A stretch of 64,000 bases of DNA from Kordiimonas pumila (GCF_015240255.1 NZ_CP061205.1:868001-932000), one strand, 5' to 3'; shown: positions 52,818-62,917, counted from the first letter of the stretch. The notes: generated by a model from the sequence alone, not told the origin. Made by a program: numbers and translations.

Positions 52818-53038
52818 GCTGCACAGGCTGTGTCTCTGAATTACAAAAATTTTATTCTAAGCGGTATTTTCTTAAGACAAGGCCTGTATCTGTGCTAGAA
52901 AAGTATATGATTCTGACCAAGATAGTCACAGTGTGATGATCTGGGTTGTAGGGATCACAGAAAAATTATTGTATTAATATTGCTGAAACATTAAAATTTC
53001 AGTTATAAAATTACCAAAATCAGACGGAGATGATCATT

Positions 53039-53248
53039 ATGAGCGATACGGCAGACAAACCATCTATGGAAGAAGGTCAAGAGATGGCCATTCGTCAAGT
53101 TGCAAACGCCCTGCACAGATTGAATGATGCTGTTATTGCTGCGGTCAGCAAAGGCGTGACAGTAGAATTGATGCGCGCTTCACGGTACCACAATGAAGAA
53201 GGTGCTTGGGGCGATATGCTGGTGCCTATCATCCACAAGCAGGACTAA
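53039..53248 (+). CDS. Small hypothetical protein before the RraA-like gene
   Basis: A 69-residue soluble protein with a central helix (AIRQVANALHRLNDAVIAAVSKG) and a C-terminal VELMRASRYHNEEGAWGDMLVPII segment. I do not recognise the family. ATG at 53039 is chosen as it stands 9 bases after CGGAG; ATG at 53030 is too close. It precedes the RraA-like gene by 16 bases and probably shares its transcript. The 221-base region before it is AT-rich and contains a small CTGAAA/TTTCAG hairpin (52983-53002). Confidence 0.6.
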   Translation: MSDTADKPSMEEGQEMAIRQVANALHRLNDAVIAAVSKGVTVELMRASRYHNEEGAWGDMLVPIIHKQD

Positions 53249-53264
53249 TTTAAGAGCCGGACCC

Positions 53265-53777
53265 ATGCCTAGAAAAATTGCTACACCAAAACTTGCAACA
53301 GCGGATGTCTGCGATGCCATGGGCAAGGCAGTGAAAGTGCTGCCTGTCAAGTTTCAGGACTTTGGCGGCAATATTGATTTTGCAGGTCCGGCTGTTACTG
53401 TTCGGACATTAGACGATAACAGCAAGGTAAAAGCTTTGCTTGCCACCAAAGGCGAAGGCAGGGTGCTGGTTGTTGACGGTGATGGCAGTGAACGTACGGC
53501 TCTTATGGGTGGTAACCTTGCGGTGCTTGCGGCCCAGAATGGCTGGGCCGGGGCTGTTATTTATGGCTGCGTGCGCGATAGCCATGAACTATGCCGTGAA
53601 GACGTGGGTATTAAAGCCCTTGGCACATGCCCGCGCAAAACCGAAAAGTTAGACCGGGGCGAAATTGACTGCGAAATTGCGATCGCAGGGGTTACGGTTC
53701 ACCCTGGTAATTGGATTGTGGCGGACGCTGACGGCGTTGTTGTCACAAAAGAGTTGCCATCCCTCGATGGGCAATAG
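53265..53777 (+). CDS. RraA-like protein (HMG aldolase/RNase E regulator family)
   Basis: A 170-residue protein of the RraA fold. TADVCDAMGKAVKVLPVKFQDFGG, AGPAVTVRTLDDN, VLVVDGDGSERTALMGGNLAVLAAQNGWAGAVIYGCVRDSHEL and GNWIVADADGVVV are the family blocks; the GGNLA and CVRD residues form the aldolase active site and metal site. RraA of E. coli lacks the aldolase activity and inhibits RNase E. The sequence cannot decide which role applies. ATG at 53265 matches the family N-terminus. Confidence 0.88.
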   Translation: MPRKIATPKLATADVCDAMGKAVKVLPVKFQDFGGNIDFAGPAVTVRTLDDNSKVKALLATKGEGRVLVVDGDGSERTALMGGNLAVLAAQNGWAGAVIYGCVRDSHELCREDVGIKALGTCPRKTEKLDRGEIDCEIAIAGVTVHPGNWIVADADGVVVTKELPSLDGQ

Positions 53778-53866
53778 ACCATAAGCTATTCTCTTTTAAG
53801 AACCTCAGTGAAAAAACGCGCCCCGAAGTGGGTGTTGGGTTGTTTTCGTAGTCCCGTAGTAAAGCT

Positions 53867-55054
53867 TTATCTAAATAGCGATAGAACTGTTGATGGTGCC
53901 TGATTGGCGATAGACAGGGCCTGAAGGCCAAGCTGCTGTTTGGTCTGTATAGCTTGCAGGGTTGCGCTTTCTTTGGCTAGGTCTGCGTCTACAAGGTTGC
54001 CGATGCCAACTTCAATGCCGTCGGAAAGTTGCCCAGCGAACTGCTTCTGGATGTCGAGTCTGTTTGCTGTGGCACCCAGGGTTGAGAGAGTGGTGTTCAC
54101 TGAATCAATGGCAGCGTCAATTGCTGTCACGGCCTGCTCCGATGCGGCGGAGGAATCTGCAGAGCCGCCACCAGCCGGGTTTCCGAGGGTCAGATAGGAA
54201 GACGCGCCATCCCGAACGAGGTACAGGCTGGTGCTTCCACTAAATGTTACGTCGTAAGCATAGCCGTCGACCCTTCCCGAAGAATAATCGGCTCCGGTTA
54301 ATCCCAGATACGTTTTAAGGCCCTCCTCGAATTCGACGGTAGGAGTGCCGCCCACATTGTTTGTGGTGACACCAGTGCTGCCGTCGATGGTCTCGCCGCC
54401 GAAGTTACCGCCGTTGTCGGTTTGCGCATTGACAAGCGCGGCGCGAAATTCTGAGTCTGACGAGGCGGCGATTGTTGTACCTGCAAGCGAAACAGGTGTG
54501 CCGCTTGGAAGTGCCGCGCCGTATGTGATCAGGTTGGAATCTTCTAGGCTGAGCGTGCTGAGTGTCAGGTCGCTTGCGGCAATGCTGATGGTGCTGGTGC
54601 CGTTATCATCTGTGATGGCAGAAATTGCGTTGGTGCCGTCAGCAACGTTGCGCCCATTAAAGGTTGCGTTGTTCACGATGGATTCGATCTGGTCGCGGAG
54701 CTGAGTATATTTCTCGCTCATGGCCGTGCGGCTGTCTGCATCAAGGCCCGCGTCGGAACCGGCTACAGCAAGTTCGCGCATCTCGATGAGGAGGTCGGAC
54801 GTTGCTTCGGCTGCGGCGAGCGCAACATCAACCACGGATCGGGCGCGATCAAGTGAGTTGTTTACAGCATTCAGACCAGCCACGTTACCACGCAGGGTTT
54901 GGGCGATAGAATAAACGGCAGCATTATCTTTTACGGAAGAAACCTTGAGGCCCGTGTTAATACGGGTTTGTGTCACGTCCAGCGATGTGGACGTTTTATT
55001 CAGGTTTTGAAGGGCGGCAAGCGCACCTGCATTGGTGTTCACACTGAACGACAT
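53867..55054 (-). CDS. Flagellin
   Basis: A 395-residue flagellin with conserved D0/D1 ends: MSFSVNTNAGALAALQNLNKTS at the N-terminus and QKQFAGQLSDGIEVGIGNLVDADLAKESA to ALSIANQAPSTVLSLFR at the C-terminus. The middle (about 160-300) is Ser/Thr/Gly-rich and variable, the exposed D2/D3 part. No flaF, flbT, hook or motor gene is in the window. Upstream on the minus strand, TAAA-N15-GCGGACTC (55177-55151) is a weak sigma-28-like match and TGCTATTAT (55149-55141) an extended -10 type match. No strong terminator is seen after the stop. Confidence 0.96.
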   Translation of the reverse strand: MSFSVNTNAGALAALQNLNKTSTSLDVTQTRINTGLKVSSVKDNAAVYSIAQTLRGNVAGLNAVNNSLDRARSVVDVALAAAEATSDLLIEMRELAVAGSDAGLDADSRTAMSEKYTQLRDQIESIVNNATFNGRNVADGTNAISAITDDNGTSTISIAASDLTLSTLSLEDSNLITYGAALPSGTPVSLAGTTIAASSDSEFRAALVNAQTDNGGNFGGETIDGSTGVTTNNVGGTPTVEFEEGLKTYLGLTGADYSSGRVDGYAYDVTFSGSTSLYLVRDGASSYLTLGNPAGGGSADSSAASEQAVTAIDAAIDSVNTTLSTLGATANRLDIQKQFAGQLSDGIEVGIGNLVDADLAKESATLQAIQTKQQLGLQALSIANQAPSTVLSLFR

Positions 55055-55213
55055 CTTCTATGCCTCTTTGCGTTTCTACGCAGTGAATCGGGTCAACAAT
55101 TCCATGGCTCCTTTTGAACCAGCTAGAACTATATAATGAAATAATAGCAAGAGTCCGCTCAATGCGTCTCAATTTTAAGATGTGCGGTGTTTTTTAGTAG
55201 CTAACAGAGTCAC

Positions 55214-55627
55214 TTAACGGGCAAGACTTGCCTGTTTGGTGGCACGTGGGGACATGCCGTATTGCTGCTTGTAAACACGGCGAAAGGTAGACTCTGCATT
55301 GAAGCCTAGGTCATAGGCGAGGTCCGTTATGGAGTAGTTTTTATGATCGCCGCTTGTGAGAATAGCATGTGCGAGCGCAAGGCGGCGATCTGTGATGAAA
55401 CGTTGTACGCCGCCAAAAGGGGCCGTGGCCCGGTAAAGGGAAGCTCTTGACATTCCTAGCTTTTTTGCAATTTTGGTGGGGCTTAAATTGGCATCTCGCA
55501 AGCTTTCATCTACCACTTTTATCAAGGAAGCAGGGGCATATTGGGTGCCGCATGGGCTGGTATGGTCAGGCAGAAATTCATATGCATTATCATCAGAACT
55601 TTTTAAAATATCCAATGCAATAAACAT
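55214..55627 (-). CDS. AraC-type DNA-binding protein lacking a sensor domain
   Basis: A 137-residue protein whose C-terminal 100 residues are an AraC double helix-turn-helix: SLRDANLSPTKIAKKLGMSRASLYRATAPFGGVQRFITDRRLALA and YSITDLAYDLGFNAESTFRRVYKQQYGMSPRA. AraC regulators usually carry 150-200 more residues for sensing. An in-frame TGA stands three codons before the ATG, so this is not a missed start. It may be a short regulator or the surviving end of a longer one. It lies between flagellin and metW. Confidence 0.82.
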   Translation of the reverse strand: MFIALDILKSSDDNAYEFLPDHTSPCGTQYAPASLIKVVDESLRDANLSPTKIAKKLGMSRASLYRATAPFGGVQRFITDRRLALAHAILTSGDHKNYSITDLAYDLGFNAESTFRRVYKQQYGMSPRATKQASLAR

Positions 55628-55703
55628 AGCCTCTCTTCACTTTCTACCATATTGAAAACATGGAATGAGTTAAGCAAAGAGTGGGCCAATTTAGGAGTGC
55701 GTA

Positions 55704-56309
55704 TTACTTCTCTAGCAGAAATAGGGCCTGATCAGCCAACAGGTTCGCCCGCGCGCGGCCCATATGCAGCCGAGTGCCATCTGCTTTGAAGGGAACAAAA
55801 TCCCGCACGGTAATGCTTTCCTGCTCTACAAGATCAAACAGGTCTAAAATGGTGCAGAAATGGATATTACTGGTGTTATACCATGTTTTATCAAGCGATT
55901 TGGTAACAGGCATTCTGCCCCGTCGCATCAGGCTTAGACGCACTCTCCACTGGCCAAAGTTTGGAATAGTGATAATAGCTTGTTTGCCAATGCGCAGAAG
56001 GTTGAGCAACACTTCGCGGGGCTGGTACATGGCTTGCAGTGTTTTTGACAGAACCACATAATCAAAGCTGTTATCAGGATATTCTGCCAGATCATGGTCA
56101 GCATCGCCTTGAATAACAAACAGGCCTTTTGCGACACACTGGTTCACACCTTCTTGGCGTAAGTCCATGCCCCTGCCATCCACCTCTTTTTTATCAACAA
56201 GATAAGCCAAAAGGGTGCCGTCATCACAGCCAATATCCAAGACGCGACTACCGGGCGTAATGAGGTCTGCAATCAGTTTCAGGTCGGGCCGTTGGTCAAT
56301 AGTTGCCAT
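55704..56309 (-). CDS. metW: Methionine biosynthesis protein MetW
   Basis: A 201-residue SAM-methyltransferase-like protein. RVLDIGCDDGTLLAYLVDKKEVDGRGMDL is motif I region, SFDYVVLSKTLQAMYQPREVLLNLLRIGKQAIITIPNFG the conserved core of MetW. It works with MetX in homoserine acylation, as a regulatory or activating partner. Its ATG overlaps the metX stop by one base (TAATG), so they are translated together. Confidence 0.95.
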   Translation of the reverse strand: MATIDQRPDLKLIADLITPGSRVLDIGCDDGTLLAYLVDKKEVDGRGMDLRQEGVNQCVAKGLFVIQGDADHDLAEYPDNSFDYVVLSKTLQAMYQPREVLLNLLRIGKQAIITIPNFGQWRVRLSLMRRGRMPVTKSLDKTWYNTSNIHFCTILDLFDLVEQESITVRDFVPFKADGTRLHMGRARANLLADQALFLLEK

Positions 56310-57442
56310 TATTTTAACCCTCGTGTTTTCGCGGCAGTACTTAAAAAGCCTGTTAGCATATGGTCCATCTGTGGCACATCGAGCAAAAAGGCATCATGGC
56401 CGTAGGGCGAATCAATTTCCGCAAAACTAACAGGCACGCCTGCAGCATTCAGGGCATGGGCAACGGCTTTATTCTCACTAGTCGGGTATAGCCAGTCTGT
56501 TGAAAAACTGATCACACAGCATCTTACATGAGCCGCCTTTTTAAAGGCATCAGATAGGCGACCACCGTGACGGTCTGCAATATCCAGATAATCCATAGCC
56601 CGTGTTATATAAAGGTAACTATTGGCATCAAACCGGTCAACAAATGTAGACCCCTGATGCCGCAAGTAGCTTTCAACCTGAAAGTCTGCTTCAAAGCCAA
56701 AACTGATCGCTTCACGTGATTGCAGGTTGCGGCCAAACTTTTCTGTTAGGGCGTTTTCTGACAGGTAGGTGATGTGTGCTGTCATGCGGGCAACGGCAAG
56801 GCCTTTGTCGGGCTTTGCTGCTTTGTCATAATAGCGGCCTTCGTGCCAGTTTGGGTCAGCCATTACGGCTTGCCTACCAACCTCATGGAAGGCAATATTT
56901 TGCGCTGTATGGCGGGCTGCTGCTGCCAGTATAACGGCGCTGTGCACGCGTTCAGGGAATGTACAAAGCCATTCCAAAATCTGCATTCCCCCCATGGAGC
57001 CACCAACAGCCATGAGCAAGGTTTCGACACCCAGATGGTCCAGCAGGGCCGCTTGTACCCGCACCATATCGCGGATCGTTATAACCGGGAAATCAATGCC
57101 CCATGGCTTACCTGTCGCGGGATTTTCTTCCCACGGGCCTGTTGTGCCAAGGCAGCTGCCAAGAACATTGCTGCAAATGATAAAATATTTGTCTGTATCA
57201 TACAGCTTGCCGGGGCCAACAAGGCGTGACCACCAACCTTCCTTACCGGTAATAGGATGCGTACTTGCAACATACTGGTCGCCCGTCAGGGCATGGCAAA
57301 TAATAATCGCATTGGACCTGTCTGCATTAAGGCTACCGTATGTTTCATATCCCACATTGACAGGGGAAAGGGTGGCACCGCTATCAAGCTTGAGCGGGTC
57401 CTTTCTAAACAGGGTTGCTGTATGTCCTTCGCGGCCTTGCAC
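56309..57442 (-). CDS. metX: Homoserine O-acyltransferase (acetyl/succinyl)
   Basis: A 377-residue alpha/beta-hydrolase-fold acyltransferase. [24 protein letters not shown], the nucleophile elbow [24 protein letters not shown] with the Asp and SPYGHDAFL with the His are complete. Such MetX enzymes with MetW are often succinyltransferases, so the acyl donor is left open. GTG at 57442 has AGGAG 7 bases upstream. The upstream region shared with hisC contains a TTGACA but no clear SAM riboswitch core. Confidence 0.96.
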   Translation of the reverse strand: MQGREGHTATLFRKDPLKLDSGATLSPVNVGYETYGSLNADRSNAIIICHALTGDQYVASTHPITGKEGWWSRLVGPGKLYDTDKYFIICSNVLGSCLGTTGPWEENPATGKPWGIDFPVITIRDMVRVQAALLDHLGVETLLMAVGGSMGGMQILEWLCTFPERVHSAVILAAAARHTAQNIAFHEVGRQAVMADPNWHEGRYYDKAAKPDKGLAVARMTAHITYLSENALTEKFGRNLQSREAISFGFEADFQVESYLRHQGSTFVDRFDANSYLYITRAMDYLDIADRHGGRLSDAFKKAAHVRCCVISFSTDWLYPTSENKAVAHALNAAGVPVSFAEIDSPYGHDAFLLDVPQMDHMLTGFLSTAAKTRGLK

Positions 57443-57583
57443 TCGTGTCTCCTAACCATAACGGTGGCACAGAAAAGCCCCACTTGGTGATATTGTCAAC
57501 GTTCTTGCAACTTTCCTTTGCGTTTATTGTGCCGTGCGTCTAGTTCTATGGCCTATTTTACTACTGTTTGTGCGGAGAATATA

Positions 57584-58666
57584 ATGGCAGCCCCTAAGGC
57601 ACACGACTGGGTTTTGGAAATGGCACCGTATGTGCCCGGCCAGTCAAAAGTTGAAGGTATCGACAACCCGGTAAAGCTATCATCTAACGAATCAGCGTTT
57701 GGGCCAAGCCCTCATGCGCTTACAGCTTTCCAGGCCACGACAGAGCAACTGCTGCGCTACCCCGATGCTAACTCGGTTGATCTGCGTGCGGCTATTGCCC
57801 GTGTTCACAGTATTGACGCTGAAAAAATTATCTGTGGCACCGGATCAGATGAAATTCTGACATTATTGATCCACACCTTTGCTGGCCCGGGTGATGAAGT
57901 TATTTTCAGTGATTACGGTTTCTCTGTGTACCCCATTCAAACGCGGGCGGCCGGGGCAACTGGTGTATCTGTTCCCAATAAGAACTGGGCAGCAGATGTT
58001 GACGGTATTCTGGCCGCGGTAACCCCAAAAACCAAACTTGTTTTTATTGATAACCCAAATAACCCAACGGGGGCTTATGTTCCGTGGGGCGAGATTGAGC
58101 GCTTGCATGCAGGCCTGCCAGAAAATGTGTTGCTGGTACTTGATGCAGCGTACGGTGAATGCGCAACCGCAGACGATTACAGTGCTGGGGAAACGCTGGT
58201 TGAAAAGCATGAAAATGTGATCATGACACGCACGTTCTCGAAAATGTATGCGCTTGCAGGCTTGCGTATCGGTTGGGCTTATGGCCCTGACGCGGTTATT
58301 GATGTGCTGAACCGCATTCGAATGCCGTTTAATGTGTGTGTGCCCGGTCATCCTGCAGCGATAGCTGCTGTAGAAGATCAGGCGCATTTGGCGGCATCTG
58401 TTGCCTTCAATGCCAAATGGCGTGACTGGCTGACAGCAGAATTGAAGGCGCTTGGCCTTGGTGTGGTGGAAAGTCAGACGAACTTTGTGCTGGTTGAGTT
58501 TCCATCTGGCAATCTTTGTGCTGAGGCATGTAATGCGTTTTTGCTGGAAAATGGTTACATCGTGCGGGCATTATCTTTTCTGCCTGATCATCTGCGCATT
58601 TCCATTGGCACAGAAGAACAGACAAAAGGTGTGTTAGCACTGATTAAAGAGTTTCTGGGAAAGTAG
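57584..58666 (+). CDS. hisC: Histidinol-phosphate aminotransferase
   Basis: A 360-residue class I/II PLP aminotransferase. KLSSNESAFGPSP, CGTGSDEILTLLIHTF, DNPNNPTGAYVPWGE, VLDAAYGECA and the Schiff-base TRTFSKMYALAGLRIGW are in order. Next to tyrC, the alphaproteobacterial HisC also serves as aromatic aminotransferase in tyrosine and phenylalanine synthesis. ATG at 57584 is chosen for GGAG 6 bases upstream; the frame from 57518 has no ribosome site. Confidence 0.95.
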   Translation: MAAPKAHDWVLEMAPYVPGQSKVEGIDNPVKLSSNESAFGPSPHALTAFQATTEQLLRYPDANSVDLRAAIARVHSIDAEKIICGTGSDEILTLLIHTFAGPGDEVIFSDYGFSVYPIQTRAAGATGVSVPNKNWAADVDGILAAVTPKTKLVFIDNPNNPTGAYVPWGEIERLHAGLPENVLLVLDAAYGECATADDYSAGETLVEKHENVIMTRTFSKMYALAGLRIGWAYGPDAVIDVLNRIRMPFNVCVPGHPAAIAAVEDQAHLAASVAFNAKWRDWLTAELKALGLGVVESQTNFVLVEFPSGNLCAEACNAFLLENGYIVRALSFLPDHLRISIGTEEQTKGVLALIKEFLGK

Positions 58667-58670
58667 ATAC

Positions 58671-59588
58671 ATGTCGGTTCAGTTTGGTCAGATCACTATC
58701 ATAGGTGCAGGACTTATTGGTTCGTCTGTTGCGCGCGCTATTCAACGCTGTGCAGCAACCGCGACACTTGTGCTTTGTGATAAGGATAAAGATGTACTTG
58801 CCGAGGCTAAAGCCCTGAGGCTTGCAGATATTTACCAGATTGATCTGGTAAAAGCGGTCACAAATAGCGATTTGGTTATACTGGCAGTGCCGGTTGGGGC
58901 AATGGCAGCTATCGGCGAGATGATGGCGCCAGCGCTAAAGACGGGTGCGATTGTAACTGATGTTGGCTCTGTTAAGGCTAGTGTTTTCAAGGCGCTTAAA
59001 CCCTTTATGCCAGAGGGCGTGCATTTGATACCGGGTCATCCGGTTGCGGGCACAGAACAGTCGGGGCCATCTGCAGGTTTTGCAAGCCTGTTTGAGGACC
59101 GCTGGTGCATTTTAACGCCCCCTGAAGACTGCGATAAAGTCGCCCTAAAAGCGTTAACGGCCCTGTGGGAAAAGTTTGGTAGCAAGATCGAGATTATGGA
59201 AGCAGAGCACCATGATCTGGTGTTGGCTATTACCTCTCATGTGCCGCACCTTATTGCTTATAACATTGTGGGTACAGCTTCTGACCTTGAAGAGGTAACA
59301 AGCTCTGAGGTTATTAAATACTCGGCAGGCGGTTTCCGTGATTTTACAAGGATTGCAGCGTCTGACCCTACAATGTGGCGCGATGTTTTCCTGAACAACA
59401 AAGACGCTGTTCTGGAAATGCTGGGCCGCTTTAGTGAAGACTTAACGGCGCTTCAGCGCGCCATACGCTGGGAAGACGGTGATGCCCTCTATAAGCTTTT
59501 CACCCGTACCCGCGAGATTCGCCGCAAAATTATTGATGCGGGGCAAGATGATGCAAAAGCTGACTTTGGCCGGCCGCACAAGGATTGA
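58671..59588 (+). CDS. tyrC: Prephenate/arogenate dehydrogenase
   Basis: A 305-residue oxidoreductase of tyrosine synthesis. ITIIGAGLIGSSVARAI is the NAD(P) fold (7-23), VILAVPVGAMAAIGEM and IVTDVGSVKASV follow, LIPGHPVAGTEQSGPSAG binds substrate, and ITSHVPHLIAY is the family's helical-domain mark. It starts 4 bases after hisC, so they form an operon. The last 20 residues are charged. Confidence 0.94.
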   Translation: MSVQFGQITIIGAGLIGSSVARAIQRCAATATLVLCDKDKDVLAEAKALRLADIYQIDLVKAVTNSDLVILAVPVGAMAAIGEMMAPALKTGAIVTDVGSVKASVFKALKPFMPEGVHLIPGHPVAGTEQSGPSAGFASLFEDRWCILTPPEDCDKVALKALTALWEKFGSKIEIMEAEHHDLVLAITSHVPHLIAYNIVGTASDLEEVTSSEVIKYSAGGFRDFTRIAASDPTMWRDVFLNNKDAVLEMLGRFSEDLTALQRAIRWEDGDALYKLFTRTREIRRKIIDAGQDDAKADFGRPHKD

Positions 59589-59607
59589 TGGCACCGTTAG
59601 TTTAGCG

Positions 59608-60582
59608 TTATTGAATGACGGGTTTCAAGGTTGCAACAACAGTTGTGTCTGCAATCAGTTCACCGTTCTGGGCCATTAGGCTTAGCTCGCTGTTTGCCGG
59701 GGCGCCCTCAAGAGGGGTAATGCCAAGCGCAGCCAGGGTGCTGTTCAGGTTTTCTGTGTTTGTAATTTTTACGCTGGCGCTGCCTAGGGGCTTGAAATTG
59801 CTATCCAGTGTCAAGCTTGCATTACCTGTTACTCTTGCGCCTGCTGCGGTATATTCAAAACGGCTGATCTCCATAAGGCCACCTTCAGAGGCCCATGCGG
59901 TCAGCTGATCCTTCGACCAATCATCAAGGGCTGGCCCGTTAACGCCAGCTTCTATCATGAGGGCGGCATCCCCTCTTTTTTCCAGTGTGTCTTCAGTTAT
60001 TTGCCATTCTGCACCGGCCTTAAAGTCCAGTATACGGGCACCGTAAAGGCCACCATCATCATCAGTATTTTGAGCCTCAGTACTAAAACGTAAAAACAGA
60101 GACCAGTCTTTTACCGTTTTTATTTCTCTGCCAAGAAACTGGTTTACGATCAGGCCACTTGCTGCCGTACTGTCAAACGCCACAACCGCCTTACCGTCGT
60201 TATGCAGGCGGTAACTAGCCAGCAGTGTATCTGCTGTAATATCAAAATTATCCTGTGCGGCGCGCACTTTTAAACCAACTGTTTCTGCAAGCCAGTGATT
60301 GGGAGTCCACAGGTGGCTTATTAACTCTATGCTTGATGCAGATACAGTAAGCCCTTTGGTTCTTGTTGCAATGGTGGGGCTATCAACTGTTACCGTTATC
60401 CGGTAGGGGAAGCCACCATGTTTGACGCTGCCATGCTGAATGAAAATACCTTGGTCACGCCATGTTGCGAGCATGCGTGTTACATCTTTTTCGGCCTGAA
60501 AGGCAGCTGTATACCAAAGCCCGCAGTATACGAGAACTGCAACCACCAAAACACCAATGATCAGACGAAATTGATTTAGCAC
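59608..60582 (-). CDS. DUF2125 family membrane-anchored protein
   Basis: A 324-residue protein with one N-terminal helix (about 8-25) and a large periplasmic beta-rich domain, as in the alphaproteobacterial DUF2125 family. IFIQHGSVKHGGFPYRITVTVDSPTI and HLWTPNHWLAE are recognisable; the fold looks related to AsmA/TamB-like bridge proteins by character, which is only an impression. GTG at 60582 has AGGAGCG upstream. It converges on tyrC. Confidence 0.82.
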   Translation of the reverse strand: MLNQFRLIIGVLVVAVLVYCGLWYTAAFQAEKDVTRMLATWRDQGIFIQHGSVKHGGFPYRITVTVDSPTIATRTKGLTVSASSIELISHLWTPNHWLAETVGLKVRAAQDNFDITADTLLASYRLHNDGKAVVAFDSTAASGLIVNQFLGREIKTVKDWSLFLRFSTEAQNTDDDGGLYGARILDFKAGAEWQITEDTLEKRGDAALMIEAGVNGPALDDWSKDQLTAWASEGGLMEISRFEYTAAGARVTGNASLTLDSNFKPLGSASVKITNTENLNSTLAALGITPLEGAPANSELSLMAQNGELIADTTVVATLKPVIQ

Positions 60583-60599
60583 GAGTCGCTCCTGTTCTT

Positions 60600-61166
60600 T
60601 TAAAATCCGACTATTTCGGTCATAAGTGTTATCAGATATTTTGTGTATTCTTTGGCAATGCCGAGCGGTGATGTTTTTGTTTTAACCGGAAAGGCGACCA
60701 TATCCATTTCCGGCATTGCCCGACGAAACACAGACATGCTTCTGGGCATATGATAATCAGAGGTGACGATCACAAGCTTTTTATAGTCGTTTTGCCGCGC
60801 CCACACAGCGGCTTCACGGGCATTATTAAAGGTGCTGTCAGCAATGTAATCAAGGTCTACGCAGCAGGCAAAAATATCAGGGCTAACACCAGAAATAGCA
60901 GGCAGTTCATTCAAGGTTACATCAGGGTGTACACCGCTTATCAGCATTCGTTTTGCAGCACGCTTTTCCATAAGACGGGCTCCGGTTTCCAGCCTACCAG
61001 CACCACCCGTTAAAACAACAATAGCATCTGCCGATAAACCATCTTCAGGTACTATGTCAGGTAACTGTGTCATAAAAAAGCCAAAGCCTAATACCCATGC
61101 AATCAGCAGGTAAAGGCCAATTTGTGAGGTTATGCGCAGTATTGGTTTTTTTATTTTTTTTGCCAC
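60600..61166 (-). CDS. YdcF family (DUF218) membrane-anchored protein
   Basis: A 188-residue protein with one N-terminal helix and a DUF218 domain: AIVVLTGGAGRLETGARLM, KRMLISGVHP, DSTFNNAREAAVWARQNDYKKLVIVTSDYHMPRSM. The fold occurs in SanA and ElyC, which affect envelope polysaccharide balance. GTG at 61166 is chosen for AGAGG just upstream; the longer frame to 61265 would overlap ftsX. It follows ftsX by 8 bases and is probably the third gene of the ftsE-ftsX operon. Confidence 0.85.
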   Translation of the reverse strand: MAKKIKKPILRITSQIGLYLLIAWVLGFGFFMTQLPDIVPEDGLSADAIVVLTGGAGRLETGARLMEKRAAKRMLISGVHPDVTLNELPAISGVSPDIFACCVDLDYIADSTFNNAREAAVWARQNDYKKLVIVTSDYHMPRSMSVFRRAMPEMDMVAFPVKTKTSPLGIAKEYTKYLITLMTEIVGF

Positions 61167-61174
61167 GGGTGCCT

Positions 61175-62053
61175 CTACATCATGTCCAGAAGCGCACGGC
61201 GAACAGTAAGCCGCGCTGTCATCATGGTGAGGCATGAAGCACCTAGCGGTAATATAATCAGCCATAGCAGGCTGGTAATTTCTGGCATGCTGGCAGTGAT
61301 CAGGCCTTGGCCCATTTTTTCAGCCATCGCAGACAATAGCCACAGTGACCCCGCAGCAAGCAGCACCCCAACGAAGCCACCTTTAAGGCCGTGTGCCATA
61401 TATCGTATATCAAAGGCGCGTGCGATCATCTTGTCTTCCGCGCCTAGAAAATGCATTATTTCTATTATATCACGGTGCGTTGCAAGGCCGGCCCTACAGC
61501 CAAAAATAACGATCGCTACAGTTGAAAGAAGCACCATGATAACCACACCAGAAAGCAAAAGCTGGATAACAGAGGCCAGATCGAGAATTTGTGACATCCA
61601 TTCCTGATGGTCATCAAGTTGGGCACCGGGGGCTGTTGCCTTCAGGCGCTCTGCAAGGGCAGCGGTGTTAACATTGGCGTTTTCAGCAAGGCGTATTTCG
61701 ATAAGAGTTGGTACAGGCAAGCCACTATCAATGGGCATGTCCCCAAGCCACGGTGACAAGAGCGCCATGACTTCGGCATTTGCCATGACTTCGGCTGATT
61801 CGATGCCCGGTGTTGCCCGTATTAGCGTGAGAGCAGAATCAGTCTGAGCATTCCGCTCTTTTGTATCTTCCACAACTATTTGAACAGTTAGGCTGGATGT
61901 CAGGCTTTTGCTCCATTCTTCAAGGCCATTACCAATGGCAAGAGCGCCCGCGAGCGATAGGGTGCAAAGAAACAACATAACGCCAATAACCCAAGGTAAA
62001 AGGCCTTCCCGCAGGTTTTGTTCGGGTAAAAACTGTAAGGTGCGATTCCACAT
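61175..62053 (-). CDS. ftsX: Cell division permease FtsX
   Basis: A 292-residue permease with FtsX topology: cytoplasmic lead, helix 1 (about 20-42), a periplasmic domain (about 45-165, [17 protein letters not shown] onward) and three C-terminal helices (about 168-285). [35 protein letters not shown] is the typical cytoplasmic loop between helices. With FtsE it regulates periplasmic murein hydrolases at the septum. It begins 2 bases after ftsE. Confidence 0.93.
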   Translation of the reverse strand: MWNRTLQFLPEQNLREGLLPWVIGVMLFLCTLSLAGALAIGNGLEEWSKSLTSSLTVQIVVEDTKERNAQTDSALTLIRATPGIESAEVMANAEVMALLSPWLGDMPIDSGLPVPTLIEIRLAENANVNTAALAERLKATAPGAQLDDHQEWMSQILDLASVIQLLLSGVVIMVLLSTVAIVIFGCRAGLATHRDIIEIMHFLGAEDKMIARAFDIRYMAHGLKGGFVGVLLAAGSLWLLSAMAEKMGQGLITASMPEITSLLWLIILPLGASCLTMMTARLTVRRALLDMM

Positions 62054-62055
62054 AA

Positions 62056-62742
62056 TCAGGCCCCGGGGTCAACAGGCTTGCCGCCCGGTTCATGCGTAAG
62101 GGTGCCCTTGTCGAGTCGAAGCACGGGGGCGCCAACCGCTCGCACCAAACCTTCGTCGTGGGTCGCAACAATTGTTGTTGTACCTTCTTTGTTCAGCGCT
62201 ACAAACAGGTGCATTAATCGTCGTGACATTTCAGAATCAACATTACCCGTTGGCTCATCTGCGACTAGAAGGTCAGGCTTGTTAATAATGGCACGGGCGA
62301 TGGCAACCCTTTGTTTTTCGCCGCCTGATAGTGTAGCAGGGCGAGCATGCATGCGGCCTTCCAGGCCTACCCAGCATAAAAGCTCTTCAACATGATCAGC
62401 AATTTGGGCGCGTTTGGCACCCTGAATGCGTAGTGGCAAGGCAACATTTTCAAAGGCGGTCATATGGTCAAGGAGTCTGTAATCCTGAAACACAACACCA
62501 ATCCGGCGCCTAATGCGGGGCAGCGCGCCGCGTTCTAATGAGACGAGATCTTTACCAAAAAAGTTTACCAAACCACGTGAAGGGCGGTGTGTTAAATATA
62601 GCAATTTCAGGAGTGTAGTTTTGCCTGCTCCGGACGGTCCTACCAAAAAATGGAAGGATCCCCGGTCAAGGGAAAAGTTAACATCCGTCAGCACTTCATT
62701 GCCCATTCCATAGCGCATGCCGACATTCTCAAAACTAATCAT
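62056..62742 (-). CDS. ftsE: Cell division ATPase FtsE
   Basis: A 228-residue ATPase. [12 protein letters not shown] opens the protein, Walker [11 protein letters not shown]-loop [23 protein letters not shown], signature [15 protein letters not shown] and Walker [13 protein letters not shown] are the FtsE forms. ATG at 62742 has AGGAGC 7 bases upstream; the frame continues to 63006 but that extension lies in the divergent gene's promoter and start. Confidence 0.95.
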   Translation of the reverse strand: MISFENVGMRYGMGNEVLTDVNFSLDRGSFHFLVGPSGAGKTTLLKLLYLTHRPSRGLVNFFGKDLVSLERGALPRIRRRIGVVFQDYRLLDHMTAFENVALPLRIQGAKRAQIADHVEELLCWVGLEGRMHARPATLSGGEKQRVAIARAIINKPDLLVADEPTGNVDSEMSRRLMHLFVALNKEGTTTIVATHDEGLVRAVGAPVLRLDKGTLTHEPGGKPVDPGA

Positions 62743-62917
62743 GGAAGCTCCTGACTTGTTGTGCCCACAATTGCATACGGCAGATAAATCGTCTAGTCCC
62801 AGCTTCATATGAAGCTCATGCTTGTATTTTTTAGTAGGAATCATATAGACTTGCATAAGATGAAAAATGAAGTTCTTCCAGAGTGTTGGGGGAACCACTG
62901 ACAGTTTAGGCGAATTT

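Noticed and set aside
53800-53866. Terminator after flagellin
   Set aside because: A T6 run exists on the minus strand near 53815, but the stem before it is only about 3 bp and separated from the run.
57443-57583. SAM-II riboswitch before metX
   Set aside because: The segment TTGCAAGAACGTTGACAA on the minus strand has some likeness to the SAM-II core, but the GCUAAA...AAGG part and the P1 stem are missing, and GTTGACA there is equally well a -35 element.
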